This document shows positions 8,324 through 16,715 of a stretch of DNA of 26,739 nt, piece by piece. The notes under the pieces were generated by a model, which saw only the letters and a list, made by a program, of their open reading frames with translations, had not been told where the DNA came from and did no database searches. The stretch is from positions 1 through 26,739 of the forward strand of contig JBCKVB010000019.1 of NCBI GenBank assembly GCA_038924245.1, given 5' to 3'. The stretch comes from SURF-13 sp038924245 (GTDB lineage Bacteria; Pseudomonadota; Gammaproteobacteria; SURF-13). Each line of letters begins with the position of its first letter. Within the stretch, counting starts at the first letter, position 1. The position numbers and the translations under genes are program-made.

Positions 8324-8755
8324 ATGGAAACCACATGGATATTGCTGGCCGACCGCAGCATAGCGAAACTGTTTGAAAGCAAAGGCCCTGGCAAGCCGTT
8401 GCAGCACGTGCAGGATATCCTGCACCCGGAGGGTAGTCTGCACAATCAGGACATCGCCTCCGACAGGCCGGGGCGCACCTCCACCAGTTTTGGGAAAAAG
8501 CATGGGTTCAGCGGACACCATACGCCGGTCGAGAATGTCGCGCATCAGTTCGCCCTGCACCTGGCCGATTTTCTCAACGGCGGACGCAACGCCCATTCCT
8601 ACGAGAAACTGGTGCTGGTGGCGGAGCCGGGTTTTTTGGGCGAACTGCTGAACGCCCTGAATGACCAGACCGCGAAACTGGTGAGCAAGACCATCAAGAA
8701 AGACCTGATGCACCTGAAGACGGGTGAATTTCAGCAATACCTTGCGGGGGACTAA
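8324..8755 (+). CDS. Host attachment (PF10116-type) family protein
   Basis: A 143-residue protein resembling the family named for attachment to host cells in Agrobacterium, thought to be related to bacterial eRF1-like domains. Seen: TTWILLADRSIAKLFE at the N-terminus, the Asp/Arg- and Gly-rich middle typical of the family (SDRPGRTSTSFGKKHGFS), LVLVAEPGFLGELLNAL and a KTIKKDLMHL end. There is no signal peptide or membrane helix, so it is probably cytoplasmic and the family name may mislead. The ribosome binding site AAAGGGAG is strong. It probably forms an operon with the hydrolase upstream and thus may share its oxygen-responsive control. Its stop overlaps that of the toxin remnant on the other strand. 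Confidence 0.82.
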   Translation: METTWILLADRSIAKLFESKGPGKPLQHVQDILHPEGSLHNQDIASDRPGRTSTSFGKKHGFSGHHTPVENVAHQFALHLADFLNGGRNAHSYEKLVLVAEPGFLGELLNALNDQTAKLVSKTIKKDLMHLKTGEFQQYLAGD

Positions 8756-9015
8756 GGAATCTTACTGATCGGGTTACAACCTGCCGGAGCGGGTAATGCC
8801 GCGTAAGAGAGTTTTAGTAAGTCGGCCGCGATACCCCGCAGCGCTCCCAGTTCCTGGGTACTCACGTTGGCCCGTTCGTTCTTCTCGAAACCGAAGACGA
8901 AGAACCACCGATTGCTTTTGTTCGTCGCCACCAGGGTACGCGTACTGCCGCTCTTGCCCCGCCGGGTAGTGGAACGCGCTTCTTGAACACCCGCTTCATC
9001 GTCAAAGTGTCTCAC
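8752..9015 (-). pseudogene. Frameshifted RelE/HigB-like toxin remnant
   Basis: The 87-residue frame contains GKSGSTRTLVATNKSNRWFF and VFGFEKNERANVS, the core of the COG4737-type RelE/HigB-like toxin family. The N-terminal third is missing. Another frame upstream encodes MKRVFKKRVPLPGG (ATG at 8999), which matches what should precede GKSG. The two frames would join if one base were restored near 8957-8965 in a GGCGGGGC run, giving PGRGKSG. The C-terminus (CNPISKIP) also departs from the usual end. No antitoxin gene is next to it. It overlaps the last 14 bases of the acyl ligase gene. It is best read as a decayed toxin; translation as a short protein cannot be excluded. Confidence 0.72.
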
Positions 9016-11725
9016 TTAGTGTATTAGTTTGCGCTTGGCGCGCCAGGGCGCTGACGGCGTCGTGCAGGGCGTTGGCGATGCGGCTGGCCGGATCGGGGCC
9101 CGTGCCGCGCGCAGCCAGCTCCCCCGGATCGAGCGCGGCGCCGAACACTATCGTAATGCGCCGCGGTCGCGGCCACTTGCGGCTTACCGGCAGCGCTTCA
9201 AAGGCGCCGTGGATGTACACCGGCACCACGGGCGCGGGGAAGCGGTGGAGCAGCATGCCGATGCCGGGCCGGAACGGTTTGAGTGCGCCGCTCGCGGAGC
9301 GCGTGCCCTCGGGGAACCACACCAGGTTGTGGCCGGACTTCAATGCCGCCGCGCCGAAGGCCAGGCTGGAGAGCGCGCCCCGCTCGGGTTCCACGGGCAG
9401 CACCCGGGCGAGCCGCGCAAGGGCGCGCATCAGCGGATTGGTGAACATCACGCCGGTCCAGCCGCCCCAATCGGTGTGGCGCACCATGCGCCAGGGCAGC
9501 GCCGCTCCCACCACCAACGGATCGAGATAACTCACATGGTTGGGGGCGAGCACAAACTGGCCCGCCGGCAGCCGGTCGAGCCCCTCCACCCGCAGCCGGA
9601 ATAGCAGGCGCATGAGGATCCGTATGCAAACAAAAAGGGCGCGGGACAGGGCCGAGAGGACCACGCCAGCGGGTTCGAGCCAGCGCATCTGCGCCGGGCT
9701 CAAGACCTGCTCCGGCTCGTCCCAGGAGACGGGTGCAGCGCGCGCCGCCGGGGCCTCCTGCACTTCCTTGAGCAGGTCGCGCAGCGTCTCGATACGGCCG
9801 ATGGCCTCCTCGCCAAGCTCCACGCCGCTCCGGCGCTGAATCTCCAGGGCGAGCTCGATCCACCCCAGCGAATCCACGCCCAGGTCGAGGCTCGGGCTGG
9901 TGTCTGGGGTCAGGCGCCGCTCCGGGTAGCGTTCCGCGAGCCAATCCCAGACCTGCCGCGCGGCGGGATTTTCCAGCAGCGTCCTATCCGGTGCGGCCAT
10001 CTTTTCCACCGGCAGGGGGCCACGCTGGGCCGCGTCGGGCCGTGATTCCCCAGCCTTGGCCTGCTCAAAACAGCGCGCCAAGAGATGCCGCTGCAGCTTG
10101 TCGAGGCGCGTGCGCGGCAACGGATCCCGGGTGACGGCGAAGTCGGAGATGCGCTGGTAGGAGGGCAACCTCTTGGCCACCTCGCCTACCGCTTGCCGGA
10201 TCGCCGGCGCGATCTCCTTGTAGCCGCGCCGGCGGATCTCGCCCGGCTCGGGCAGGATCAGCCCCACCAGTTGCTCCCGGTATTCAAGCAAGGCGAATTC
10301 CCGGATGAAGGGATGCGCGGCATAGGCGGTTTCCACCTCTCCCGGCTGGATGTTTTCACCCCCCGCGGTGACGATCAGCTCCTTCACCCGGCCGGTGATG
10401 TGCAGATAGCCCTCGCTATCGAGCTGTCCCAGGTCGCCGGTGTGGAACCAGCCGTCCGCGGTGAAGGCCTCGCGGGTTTTTTCAGGCAGGTTGCGGTAGC
10501 CGCGAAACACGTTCGGTCCGCGCGCGAGGATTTCGCCTTGGCCCGGCGGCAGGCCGCGCTCCAAATGCTCCACGCGCACTGCGGTATCAATCTTGATCTC
10601 AACCCCCGGTACGGGGCGGCCGACGCTGTCCAGTCTGGGCGAAGCAGGAAGGTTCAGGCTGAGCAGCGGCGCGGTCTCGGTGAGACCGTAACCGACGGCG
10701 AGCCGCCAGCCCAGTCCCTCCAGTTTCCAGGCCAACTCCGGATCAATGGCCGCGCCGCCGCAGGCCAGCACGCGCAGCCGCGGCGCGAGCTGCTGGTGCA
10801 GGCGCTGGAACAGCCGCCGCCCCACGTGCACACCGAGCCGGCGGCGCAACCAGACGGAGAGCGCCAGCAGGGCGCGAAACAGCCGCGCGGCAACCGGGCC
10901 GCGGCCTTGCACCCGCGTGAGAATCCCGGCGTACATAGCGCTGTACAGGCGCGGCACGCCGATCATGACGCTCGCGTCGCCTTCGCGCAGGGCGCGTACG
11001 ACCTGCGGCCCGGTGAGCGCCTGCGGGATGATGAGCGGCAGCCCCAGGGCGAGCGGGGTGAGCACGCCCAGCACGAACGGATAGACATGATGCAGCGGCA
11101 GCGGCAGGGCCACGCGGTCACCTGGGTGCACCACTCCGGCGGCGAGGATGGTGTTGATCTGGAACGCGAGATTGGCATGGCTGAGCGGCACGCCCTTGGG
11201 CAATCCGGTGGTGCCGGAGGTGTAGAACAGCGCCGCAATATCGTCCGGCAGGGCCTCTGGCAGATCGCGCGGGACCTCGGCGAAGAGGCGGCGCCAACCG
11301 CGCGCGTCGCGCTCATCGGCATCCAGCAGCACGGGGATGACCCTGCCCGCCGTGTCCGCGCGGGACAGCCGTTCCAGTTTGTCGGCGGTGGTGAAGACCA
11401 GGCGCGCGCCGCTGTCCGCGAGCACGTGGCGCAGCACGTCCTCGGGCGATTGCACGTCCAGCGGCAGCACCGCCGCCCCGGCGCGCATCGCCGCCAGGCA
11501 GGCCGCGATCCATTCCGGGCGGTCGGCGGCGAAGATCGCCACCGTCTCGCCGCGCTCAATCCGTCCGGCCAGGCTGCGGGCCAGGGGCAGCACACAATCC
11601 GCCAGCTCGGCGTATGACCAGGTGTGCAGACCGTCTTGATGCAGGGCGATGAGCGCGGGATGGGCGCCGCGCCCGGCGAGGCCGTCAATGACCGGGGTCA
11701 GGGTGGTGAGTCGCTTCTCGTTCAT
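9002..11725 (-). CDS. Three-domain acyl ligase - acyl carrier - acyltransferase
   Basis: A 907-residue fusion. Residues about 15-560 are an adenylate-forming ligase: P-loop FYTSGTTGLPKG (167-178), GYGLTE (345-350), HTGD (428-431), GRVKEL (445-450) and the probable catalytic Lys543 in PRTRLDKLQR. Residues about 590-655 are an acyl carrier domain with phosphopantetheine Ser619 in LGVDSLGWIEL. Residues about 685-890 are a PlsC-type acyltransferase with NHVSYLD (HX4D, H730 to D735) and FPEGTRS (804-810), preceded by a hydrophobic stretch. Inference: a fatty acid is activated, loaded on the internal carrier and passed to a lysolipid or other alcohol, as in Aas but with a built-in carrier. It overlaps the ceramidase-like gene by four bases and is last in the operon. 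Confidence 0.88.
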   Translation of the reverse strand: MNEKRLTTLTPVIDGLAGRGAHPALIALHQDGLHTWSYAELADCVLPLARSLAGRIERGETVAIFAADRPEWIAACLAAMRAGAAVLPLDVQSPEDVLRHVLADSGARLVFTTADKLERLSRADTAGRVIPVLLDADERDARGWRRLFAEVPRDLPEALPDDIAALFYTSGTTGLPKGVPLSHANLAFQINTILAAGVVHPGDRVALPLPLHHVYPFVLGVLTPLALGLPLIIPQALTGPQVVRALREGDASVMIGVPRLYSAMYAGILTRVQGRGPVAARLFRALLALSVWLRRRLGVHVGRRLFQRLHQQLAPRLRVLACGGAAIDPELAWKLEGLGWRLAVGYGLTETAPLLSLNLPASPRLDSVGRPVPGVEIKIDTAVRVEHLERGLPPGQGEILARGPNVFRGYRNLPEKTREAFTADGWFHTGDLGQLDSEGYLHITGRVKELIVTAGGENIQPGEVETAYAAHPFIREFALLEYREQLVGLILPEPGEIRRRGYKEIAPAIRQAVGEVAKRLPSYQRISDFAVTRDPLPRTRLDKLQRHLLARCFEQAKAGESRPDAAQRGPLPVEKMAAPDRTLLENPAARQVWDWLAERYPERRLTPDTSPSLDLGVDSLGWIELALEIQRRSGVELGEEAIGRIETLRDLLKEVQEAPAARAAPVSWDEPEQVLSPAQMRWLEPAGVVLSALSRALFVCIRILMRLLFRLRVEGLDRLPAGQFVLAPNHVSYLDPLVVGAALPWRMVRHTDWGGWTGVMFTNPLMRALARLARVLPVEPERGALSSLAFGAAALKSGHNLVWFPEGTRSASGALKPFRPGIGMLLHRFPAPVVPVYIHGAFEALPVSRKWPRPRRITIVFGAALDPGELAARGTGPDPASRIANALHDAVSALARQAQTNTLSETL

Positions 11726-12543
11726 GGAGACTCCTGTGGTGGATACGGGTTGCAGGGCCGGCGCAGCCGGAGCATGCGCAGCACCCAGTAGGCGGCCAGC
11801 GCCGCCAGGATGTGTTTCAGGGTGTGGCCGCTCAGCAGCCCGCCCAGGGTGAATAGATGCCAGTCAAAGAGCTCGGCGGCCAGCGCCGCTCCATACAGTC
11901 CAAGCACCACCAGCACGTCGCCGCCGCGGGTGTAGCGGGGCGGGAACAGCAGGATGAGCAGCGGGATGAGCAGCGCCGGATAGAAATGCACCACCCCGTA
12001 CGCGCGCAGGTCGCCCGCCCCCTGCGCTTCGGTCGCGCCCCAATAAAGCACGGCGGCGACCCCCGCGGCGAGCAGCGCCGGCAGCAGCGCCAGGCCGGCT
12101 GCGACACGGATGCGTTCGGCGATGACCGCCGCCAGCCAGGACATGAGGGCCACGCTCATCGCCAGGCGATCCCACACCAGGCGCTCGTTGCCAGGCTCCA
12201 GATGATACCAGGCCGAGGCGAAGCCGGTCAGCGCGACGCCGAGAAAGAACATGAGGTACGGCCAGCGTTCCCGCCGCTCCACGAGCAACGGCGGCAGCGA
12301 AGTGGCGAGGAGCCGGCGCAGGCCGGCCGCGCCCGCCAGCACCAACAGGACGTTGGAGGCTACGTTGAGGAAGTTGGGGATACCGAAGAAGGCGCGCCGG
12401 TCGGCGAAATCGTGATAGGCGGCCCACTGGGGCATAGGCGGCAGGCTGGCGGCGAACGCCGCCACGGCCACGGTGAGCAGAACGACGACGGCGATGCGCA
12501 GCGGTACAGGGGCGTACCGCTGCATCCTACTGGCCGCCATCAT
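11722..12543 (-). CDS. Ceramidase-like (CREST superfamily) integral membrane protein
   Basis: Polytopic membrane protein of 273 residues with about seven predicted helices, including about 16-34, 60-78, 97-113, 129-146, 151-168, 188-200 and 209-224. It carries the metal-hydrolase pattern of the alkaline ceramidase/PAQR (CREST) superfamily: SAWYH (S110, H114), WDRL (D125) and SGHTLKH (H240, H244). Known members are zinc hydrolases acting on lipid amides, so a lipid substrate is plausible but unproven. Two starts are possible: ATG 12543, overlapping the upstream gene, or ATG 12525 (MQRYAPVPLR), one base after the upstream stop. Its end overlaps the acyl ligase start, so the two are translationally coupled. 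Confidence 0.78.
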   Translation of the reverse strand: MMAASRMQRYAPVPLRIAVVVLLTVAVAAFAASLPPMPQWAAYHDFADRRAFFGIPNFLNVASNVLLVLAGAAGLRRLLATSLPPLLVERRERWPYLMFFLGVALTGFASAWYHLEPGNERLVWDRLAMSVALMSWLAAVIAERIRVAAGLALLPALLAAGVAAVLYWGATEAQGAGDLRAYGVVHFYPALLIPLLILLFPPRYTRGGDVLVVLGLYGAALAAELFDWHLFTLGGLLSGHTLKHILAALAAYWVLRMLRLRRPCNPYPPQESP

Positions 12544-13705
12544 CGGCGCCCCGCTCGGCCAGCAGTGCGTCCAGCGCGCGCCACATGCGCCAGATGTCCG
12601 GCAGCTCGCGGCTCAGGAACTGCCATGAGAGTACGTGACCCAAGCTCAGGTCCACGTGGCCCAGTATGCTATGGATGAGGTAAATCCGCGCTTGGCCGTC
12701 CGGCGCGGCTTGGGCAAGCGCGATGCTCTCGGGGAAGGGGATGAGGTTGTCGTTCCTGCCGTGTATCAGAATCAGACGCGCCTTGAGCCGGCTCAGGTCT
12801 TTGTCGTGCAGCGACAGGGCCTGCAAGTCCGCATACAGCGATGGCGGCAGAGCGGCCAGCAACTCCTGGGCGCGCAACGGGTCGTCGTTGGCGACCACCT
12901 CATACACACTCCTTCCCTCCGCTCCGAGGGCGGCGGCGAGGTCGGAAATATCCGCTTCGATGTCCTTGAGCTTGCGTTCCATCATGGCTTCCAGCAGTTC
13001 CCGGTCGCGGGGAAGCGCAAGGTAAGGCAAGCTGGAGTATACGAATACCAGCTTGCCGTAGTCGTCGGGCTTGAGATAAATCCACTCGCCGTCCTGTTCG
13101 AAATAGCCGGTGGTGAAATAGCGCAGGGCGCGCCCGAAATCGTGATAGCCGCCCACGCCGATGATGAAGCGCACCTGTTCCCGGATGTCGGGCTCCAGGG
13201 CGGCCAGCACCGCCGGGCCCACGCCATAGCTGAAGGCGCCGATGCCGGCGCGGCCGCCGGGCGCGAGGTCCGGCCGGCCGGCGAGATAAGCGAAGGCGTC
13301 CGCCACCTCCCGCGCGTCCGCCGGGCCGATCCGCAGCCGCCTGAAACCGGACAGCTCCGGGGCGAGCACGGCGAAGCCGGCGCGGGCGAGGGTGGTGGCG
13401 AAGGCCACCAGGCGCGCGTCGTCCTTGCCCTTGAGCACCGCGCCCGGCACCAGCACAATGCCGGCCTCGGGTTGGTCTTCCCCCGGCAGGTAAAGATCGC
13501 CGGTGTGTTTCCGGCCGGCCACCACGTAGGCCACCGGGATGCGCCGGGGCGCGGGGGTGGCGGCCTTGAGCCGGCTCGGGTCCGCGCCGCCGGCGGTGTC
13601 GGCGAGCACCAGCAGGGACTCGTAGGCGCGCATCGGCGTGCAGCCCGTGAGCAGAAAAAGCAACGCGAGCGGGGCAATCCAGGCCAGACGGCGGGGCGGT
13701 CTCAT
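12527..13705 (-). CDS. Lipoprotein alpha/beta hydrolase
   Basis: A 392-residue predicted lipoprotein: positively charged N-terminus, hydrophobic segment APLALLFLLT and a lipobox LTGC with Cys22. The mature part is an alpha/beta hydrolase with nucleophile elbow GAFSYGVG (Ser159), Asp319 in HGRNDNLIP and His350 in HSILGHVDLS, so the triad looks complete. An insertion of about 100 residues between Ser and Asp probably forms a lid. It starts six bases after the acetate kinase stop, with no strong ribosome binding site, and ends at the ceramidase-like gene. Inference: a membrane-attached esterase or lipase supplying acyl chains for the ligase downstream. Substrate unknown. Confidence 0.82.
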   Translation of the reverse strand: MRPPRRLAWIAPLALLFLLTGCTPMRAYESLLVLADTAGGADPSRLKAATPAPRRIPVAYVVAGRKHTGDLYLPGEDQPEAGIVLVPGAVLKGKDDARLVAFATTLARAGFAVLAPELSGFRRLRIGPADAREVADAFAYLAGRPDLAPGGRAGIGAFSYGVGPAVLAALEPDIREQVRFIIGVGGYHDFGRALRYFTTGYFEQDGEWIYLKPDDYGKLVFVYSSLPYLALPRDRELLEAMMERKLKDIEADISDLAAALGAEGRSVYEVVANDDPLRAQELLAALPPSLYADLQALSLHDKDLSRLKARLILIHGRNDNLIPFPESIALAQAAPDGQARIYLIHSILGHVDLSLGHVLSWQFLSRELPDIWRMWRALDALLAERGADDGGQ

Positions 13706-13711
13706 GGATTA

Positions 13712-14836
13712 TTATGAAGCCGCCGCGAGATGGTCGCGCAACTCGCGCGCGATGAGCAATTCTTCATTCACCGGGATGACGTGGATATCCGTCGTGGAAT
13801 CCGGCGCGCCGATGCGCCGCTCGACGCCCAGCGCCGCTTCATTGGCCGCGTCATCAAGCGCCACTCCGCACCACTCCATGCCAGATAAAATACGCGCGCG
13901 GATTTGCGGCGCATGCTCACCAATGCCGCCGCCGAACAGAATCGCGTCCGCGCCGCCCAGCAGCGCCAGATACGCGCCCAGGTATTTACGCACACGCCGG
14001 CAGAAGGCGCGGATGGCAAGCGCGGCCCCGGCATGGCCCTGCGCTTCGAGCTTTAACAGCTCACGCATGTCGCCGCTGATTTCGGACAGCCCCAACAGTC
14101 CGGAGCGCGTGTTCAATCCCTGAGCTAATTCATCCACGCTGATGCCTGCGCGCAGCAAGTGCAGCAGCACGCCCGCGTCCACGTCGCCGGGGCGCGTGGC
14201 CATGATGAGCCCTTCCAGCGGCGTGTAGCCCATGCTGGTATCCACCGGCTTGCCGTTATGGAGCGCAGCTATGGAGCAGCCTTGGCCGAGCTGCAAGGTG
14301 ATGACACGCTCCGCCTGTTTCCCGGTCAGCTCCGCGTAGCGTTCATACAGGTAACGATGCGCGATGCCGTGAAAACCGTAGCGCCGGATGTGAAAGCGGC
14401 GCGTCCAGGCGGCGGGCAGCGCATAGTATTTTGCTTCGTCCGGCAGGTCGTGGTGGAAGGCGGTGTCGAACACCGCAACCATGGGCACGCTGTCGCCCAA
14501 CTCTTCTTGCAGCGCGTGTATCACCTCCAGCGCCGGGGGATTGTGCAACGGGGCGAGCGCGCTCAACGATTCTATTTCGCGCAGCACCTCTGGTGTGATG
14601 CGCGTTGGCGTCACGAAACGCTCGCCACCATGCACGATGCGATGCCCCACGGCGCTTAACGAGTGCGCCCACGTCTCGCCCAGAATGGCGCGCAGTTGCG
14701 CAAGCGCGCTGAGCGCGGCCTGTGCGTAATCGCCGCTGGCCTCGATAGAGCCGCGCGCCAGCGATTGGAGTCCGGCTGTTTCGAACAACTGAAACTTGAG
14801 CGTGGCGCTGCCGCTGTTGAGTACCAGGATATGCAT
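13712..14836 (-). CDS. ackA: Acetate kinase
   Basis: Converts acetyl phosphate and ADP to acetate and ATP. The 374 residues (slightly short, typical 390-410) hold the family motifs: LVLNSGSATLKF at the start, GHRIVHGGE (R66), FDTAFH (D124), RRYGFHG (H156), ATRPGDVD (R215), GLSEISGDMR, GGGIGEHAP and IPVNEEL (E358/E359). Deviations are LQLGQGCS where HLGNGAS is usual and TRPGD for TRSGD. It begins seven bases after the glucan phosphorylase stop. With phosphoketolase nearby, acetyl phosphate from sugar cleavage is the obvious substrate; no pta is seen in the window. Confidence 0.95.
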   Translation of the reverse strand: MHILVLNSGSATLKFQLFETAGLQSLARGSIEASGDYAQAALSALAQLRAILGETWAHSLSAVGHRIVHGGERFVTPTRITPEVLREIESLSALAPLHNPPALEVIHALQEELGDSVPMVAVFDTAFHHDLPDEAKYYALPAAWTRRFHIRRYGFHGIAHRYLYERYAELTGKQAERVITLQLGQGCSIAALHNGKPVDTSMGYTPLEGLIMATRPGDVDAGVLLHLLRAGISVDELAQGLNTRSGLLGLSEISGDMRELLKLEAQGHAGAALAIRAFCRRVRKYLGAYLALLGGADAILFGGGIGEHAPQIRARILSGMEWCGVALDDAANEAALGVERRIGAPDSTTDIHVIPVNEELLIARELRDHLAAAS

Positions 14837-14843
14837 GGCAACG

Positions 14844-16535
14844 CTAGCGCAGATAGGCCTCGGTCGCGTAGCGGCGCATCATGCGGTGACTGTTGAAGTA
14901 ACACGCGTTCTTGCAGATCGCGCCCTTCATCATGGCTATCCAGCCCGCGCGGTTGCCGTAGTAAAGCGGTAGCACCGCCTGTTCCAGCTTTTGATAAAGC
15001 TCCTGGCTGTCGGCGCCGTTGGCCGCTTCCTTGGAGTCGCCTATCGCCCAGCCGGTGACGCCTTCGATGCAGCCTTCGATCCACCAGCCGTCCAGCACGC
15101 TCAACTGCGGCACGCCGTTGAACGCCGCCTTCATGCCGCTGGTGCCGGAGGCCTCCAAGGGACGCAGCGGCGTGTTGAGCCACACGTCCACCCCGGCGGT
15201 CATGGCTTGCGCGATCTGTAAATTGTAGTTCGGCAAATAAGCGATGGTGATGTCGGCGGCGAGCTCGCGCATGTGCGCGTGCAGCGTCTCGATGAGCCGC
15301 TTGCCGCCTTCGTCGCGCGGATGCGCCTTGCCCGCGAGCACCAGTTGAAACGGCCGCTCCTTGGCGATGCTCTTCAAGCGCGCGAGATCGGCAAACAGCA
15401 GGTCGGGCCGTTTGTAAGCCGTCATGCGCCGCGCAAAGCCGAGGGTGAGCACGTGCAAATTCAGATTCACCGCGGTGAGCGCCTTGACCTTCTCGATGAG
15501 CGCGCGCTTCGCCTCCTGATGCGCGTTCCACAGCGCCTCGTCGGGGATGCGGTCGGCGCGCGACAGCACCTCCGGCTCGTGGCACCAACCGGGCAGATAG
15601 GCGTCATAGAGCTTGACGAAGCCGGGAAAGGTCCAGGTGTAAGGGTGCACGCCGTTGGTGATTGCATGTACGCTGTAGCCGGGAAACAGTTTGCGCGAAA
15701 TCTCGGCGTGGCGTTTGGCGACGCCGTTCACATATTGGCTGAGGTTCAGCGCCAGGCGCGTCATGTTGAGCCGGTCATCGCCCGCCAGTGTTTTCAGCGT
15801 GGGCAGGTCAATAAAATCGCCCAGCACGCGCTGTACCAAGTCATAGGGAAACTGATCGTGCCCGGCCTCCACCGGCGTGTGCGTGGTAAAGTTGCACATC
15901 TCACGCACCTGCGGCACATTGCAGGCTGATTCGCCGGCCCGCAAATCTTCCGGCGGATAGGCGTAGCGGCGCAGCAATTCCAGCGCCAGCAGCGCGGAGT
16001 GGCCTTCATTCATGTGGTATTGGCGGATGCGGAAACCCAGCGCCTGCAACATGCGCGCGCCGCCGATGCCGAGCACCATCTCCTGCTTCAGCCGGTAAGT
16101 GGTATCACCACCGTAGAGATGATGCGTGATCTGCCGGTCTTCAGGATTATTTTCGGCGAGATCGGTATCCAGCAGGATCACCGGCACGCGCCCGTTCATG
16201 TGTCCTTGCAACGCATACAGCCAGCCGCACACCCATACGTCGCGTCCTTCGATCTGTATCGCCACCGCGGCGGTGAGGCGCGACGCGAAGCGGCTAGGCT
16301 CCCACTCATCGGGGCGTTCGATCTGCCGCCCCTGTGCATCTATCTCCTGGCGGAAATACCCCCTGCGGCTGACCAGGCTCACCGCGACCAGCGGCAACTC
16401 CAGATCGGCGGCGGAATGCACCGTATCACCCGCCAGCACACCCAATCCTCCGCTGTAGGTGGGGATTTCATTGCGTAGCGCGATCTCCATGGAAAAATAG
16501 GCGATGCGCGGCCCGTGCAGAAACTCCTGTAGCAC
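14844..16535 (-). CDS. glgP: Alpha-glucan (glycogen) phosphorylase, short type
   Basis: Phosphorolytic release of glucose-1-phosphate from glycogen or maltodextrin. It is the compact form (563 residues) rather than the ~800-residue E. coli type. Seen: IAYFSMEIALRNEIPTYSGG at the N-terminus, YHMNEGHSALLALELLRRY, ITNGVHPYTW, RRMTAYKRPDLL and the PLP site PLEASGTSGMKAAFNG (Lys about 469). I place the start at GTG 16535 because GGGAG lies six bases upstream; the frame also has a TTG at 16541, but that abuts the GGGAG. It is the first gene of a five-gene leftward operon with ackA and three lipid-type genes, facing phosphoketolase across an FNR-type box. Confidence 0.93.
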   Translation of the reverse strand: MLQEFLHGPRIAYFSMEIALRNEIPTYSGGLGVLAGDTVHSAADLELPLVAVSLVSRRGYFRQEIDAQGRQIERPDEWEPSRFASRLTAAVAIQIEGRDVWVCGWLYALQGHMNGRVPVILLDTDLAENNPEDRQITHHLYGGDTTYRLKQEMVLGIGGARMLQALGFRIRQYHMNEGHSALLALELLRRYAYPPEDLRAGESACNVPQVREMCNFTTHTPVEAGHDQFPYDLVQRVLGDFIDLPTLKTLAGDDRLNMTRLALNLSQYVNGVAKRHAEISRKLFPGYSVHAITNGVHPYTWTFPGFVKLYDAYLPGWCHEPEVLSRADRIPDEALWNAHQEAKRALIEKVKALTAVNLNLHVLTLGFARRMTAYKRPDLLFADLARLKSIAKERPFQLVLAGKAHPRDEGGKRLIETLHAHMRELAADITIAYLPNYNLQIAQAMTAGVDVWLNTPLRPLEASGTSGMKAAFNGVPQLSVLDGWWIEGCIEGVTGWAIGDSKEAANGADSQELYQKLEQAVLPLYYGNRAGWIAMMKGAICKNACYFNSHRMMRRYATEAYLR

Positions 16536-16570
16536 ACTCAACTCCCATGCTCGTTAACAAATATGTTTAT

Positions 16571-16576
16571 AGCATA
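16571..16576 (-). promoter_or_regulatory. -10 element of candidate FNR-dependent glgP-ackA promoter
   Basis: On the minus strand TATGCT (four of six matches) is centred 31 bases from the centre of the FNR-type box at 16598-16611, the class II spacing. Transcription would start near 16563 and leave a leader of about 28 bases with the GGGAG site before GTG 16535. The element is weaker than the one on the phosphoketolase side. Confidence 0.45.
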
Positions 16577-16597
16577 AAGCTTTTGCCAGATGGTTTA

Positions 16598-16611
16598 TTG
16601 ATGCAAATCAA
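16598..16611. promoter_or_regulatory. Perfect FNR/Anr-type box between glgP and phosphoketolase
   Basis: TTGATGCAAATCAA matches TTGAT-N4-ATCAA at all ten defined positions. Its centre (16604.5) is 31 bases from candidate -10 hexamers in both directions: TAAAAT on the plus strand and TATGCT on the minus strand. One dimer position could therefore serve both divergent transcripts as a class II site. Confidence 0.8.
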
Positions 16612-16632
16612 ACACCCGATTTTTCCGCGTTC

Positions 16633-16638
16633 TAAAAT
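16633..16638 (+). promoter_or_regulatory. -10 element of candidate FNR-dependent phosphoketolase promoter
   Basis: TAAAAT matches TATAAT at five of six positions and is centred 31 bases downstream of the FNR-type box centre. Transcription would start near 16645, leaving a leader of about 70 bases to the ATG at 16716. Confidence 0.6.
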
Positions 16639-16715
16639 AGAACCGCGCCATTCACCACACCCGCTCCGGAGAGGGAATATACTTGTCTGCCGCGTTTTAA
16701 AATAAACTGAAGATC

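Noticed and set aside
10085..11617. Long open frame (510 codons) antisense to the acyl ligase gene
   Set aside because: It mirrors the codon pattern of the GC-rich gene on the other strand and its translation is His/Arg/Gln rich with no domain. The opposite strand has clear motifs.
12635..13717. 360-codon plus-strand frame opposite the lipoprotein hydrolase
   Set aside because: Shadow frame: no recognisable domain, while the minus strand has a lipobox and complete catalytic triad.
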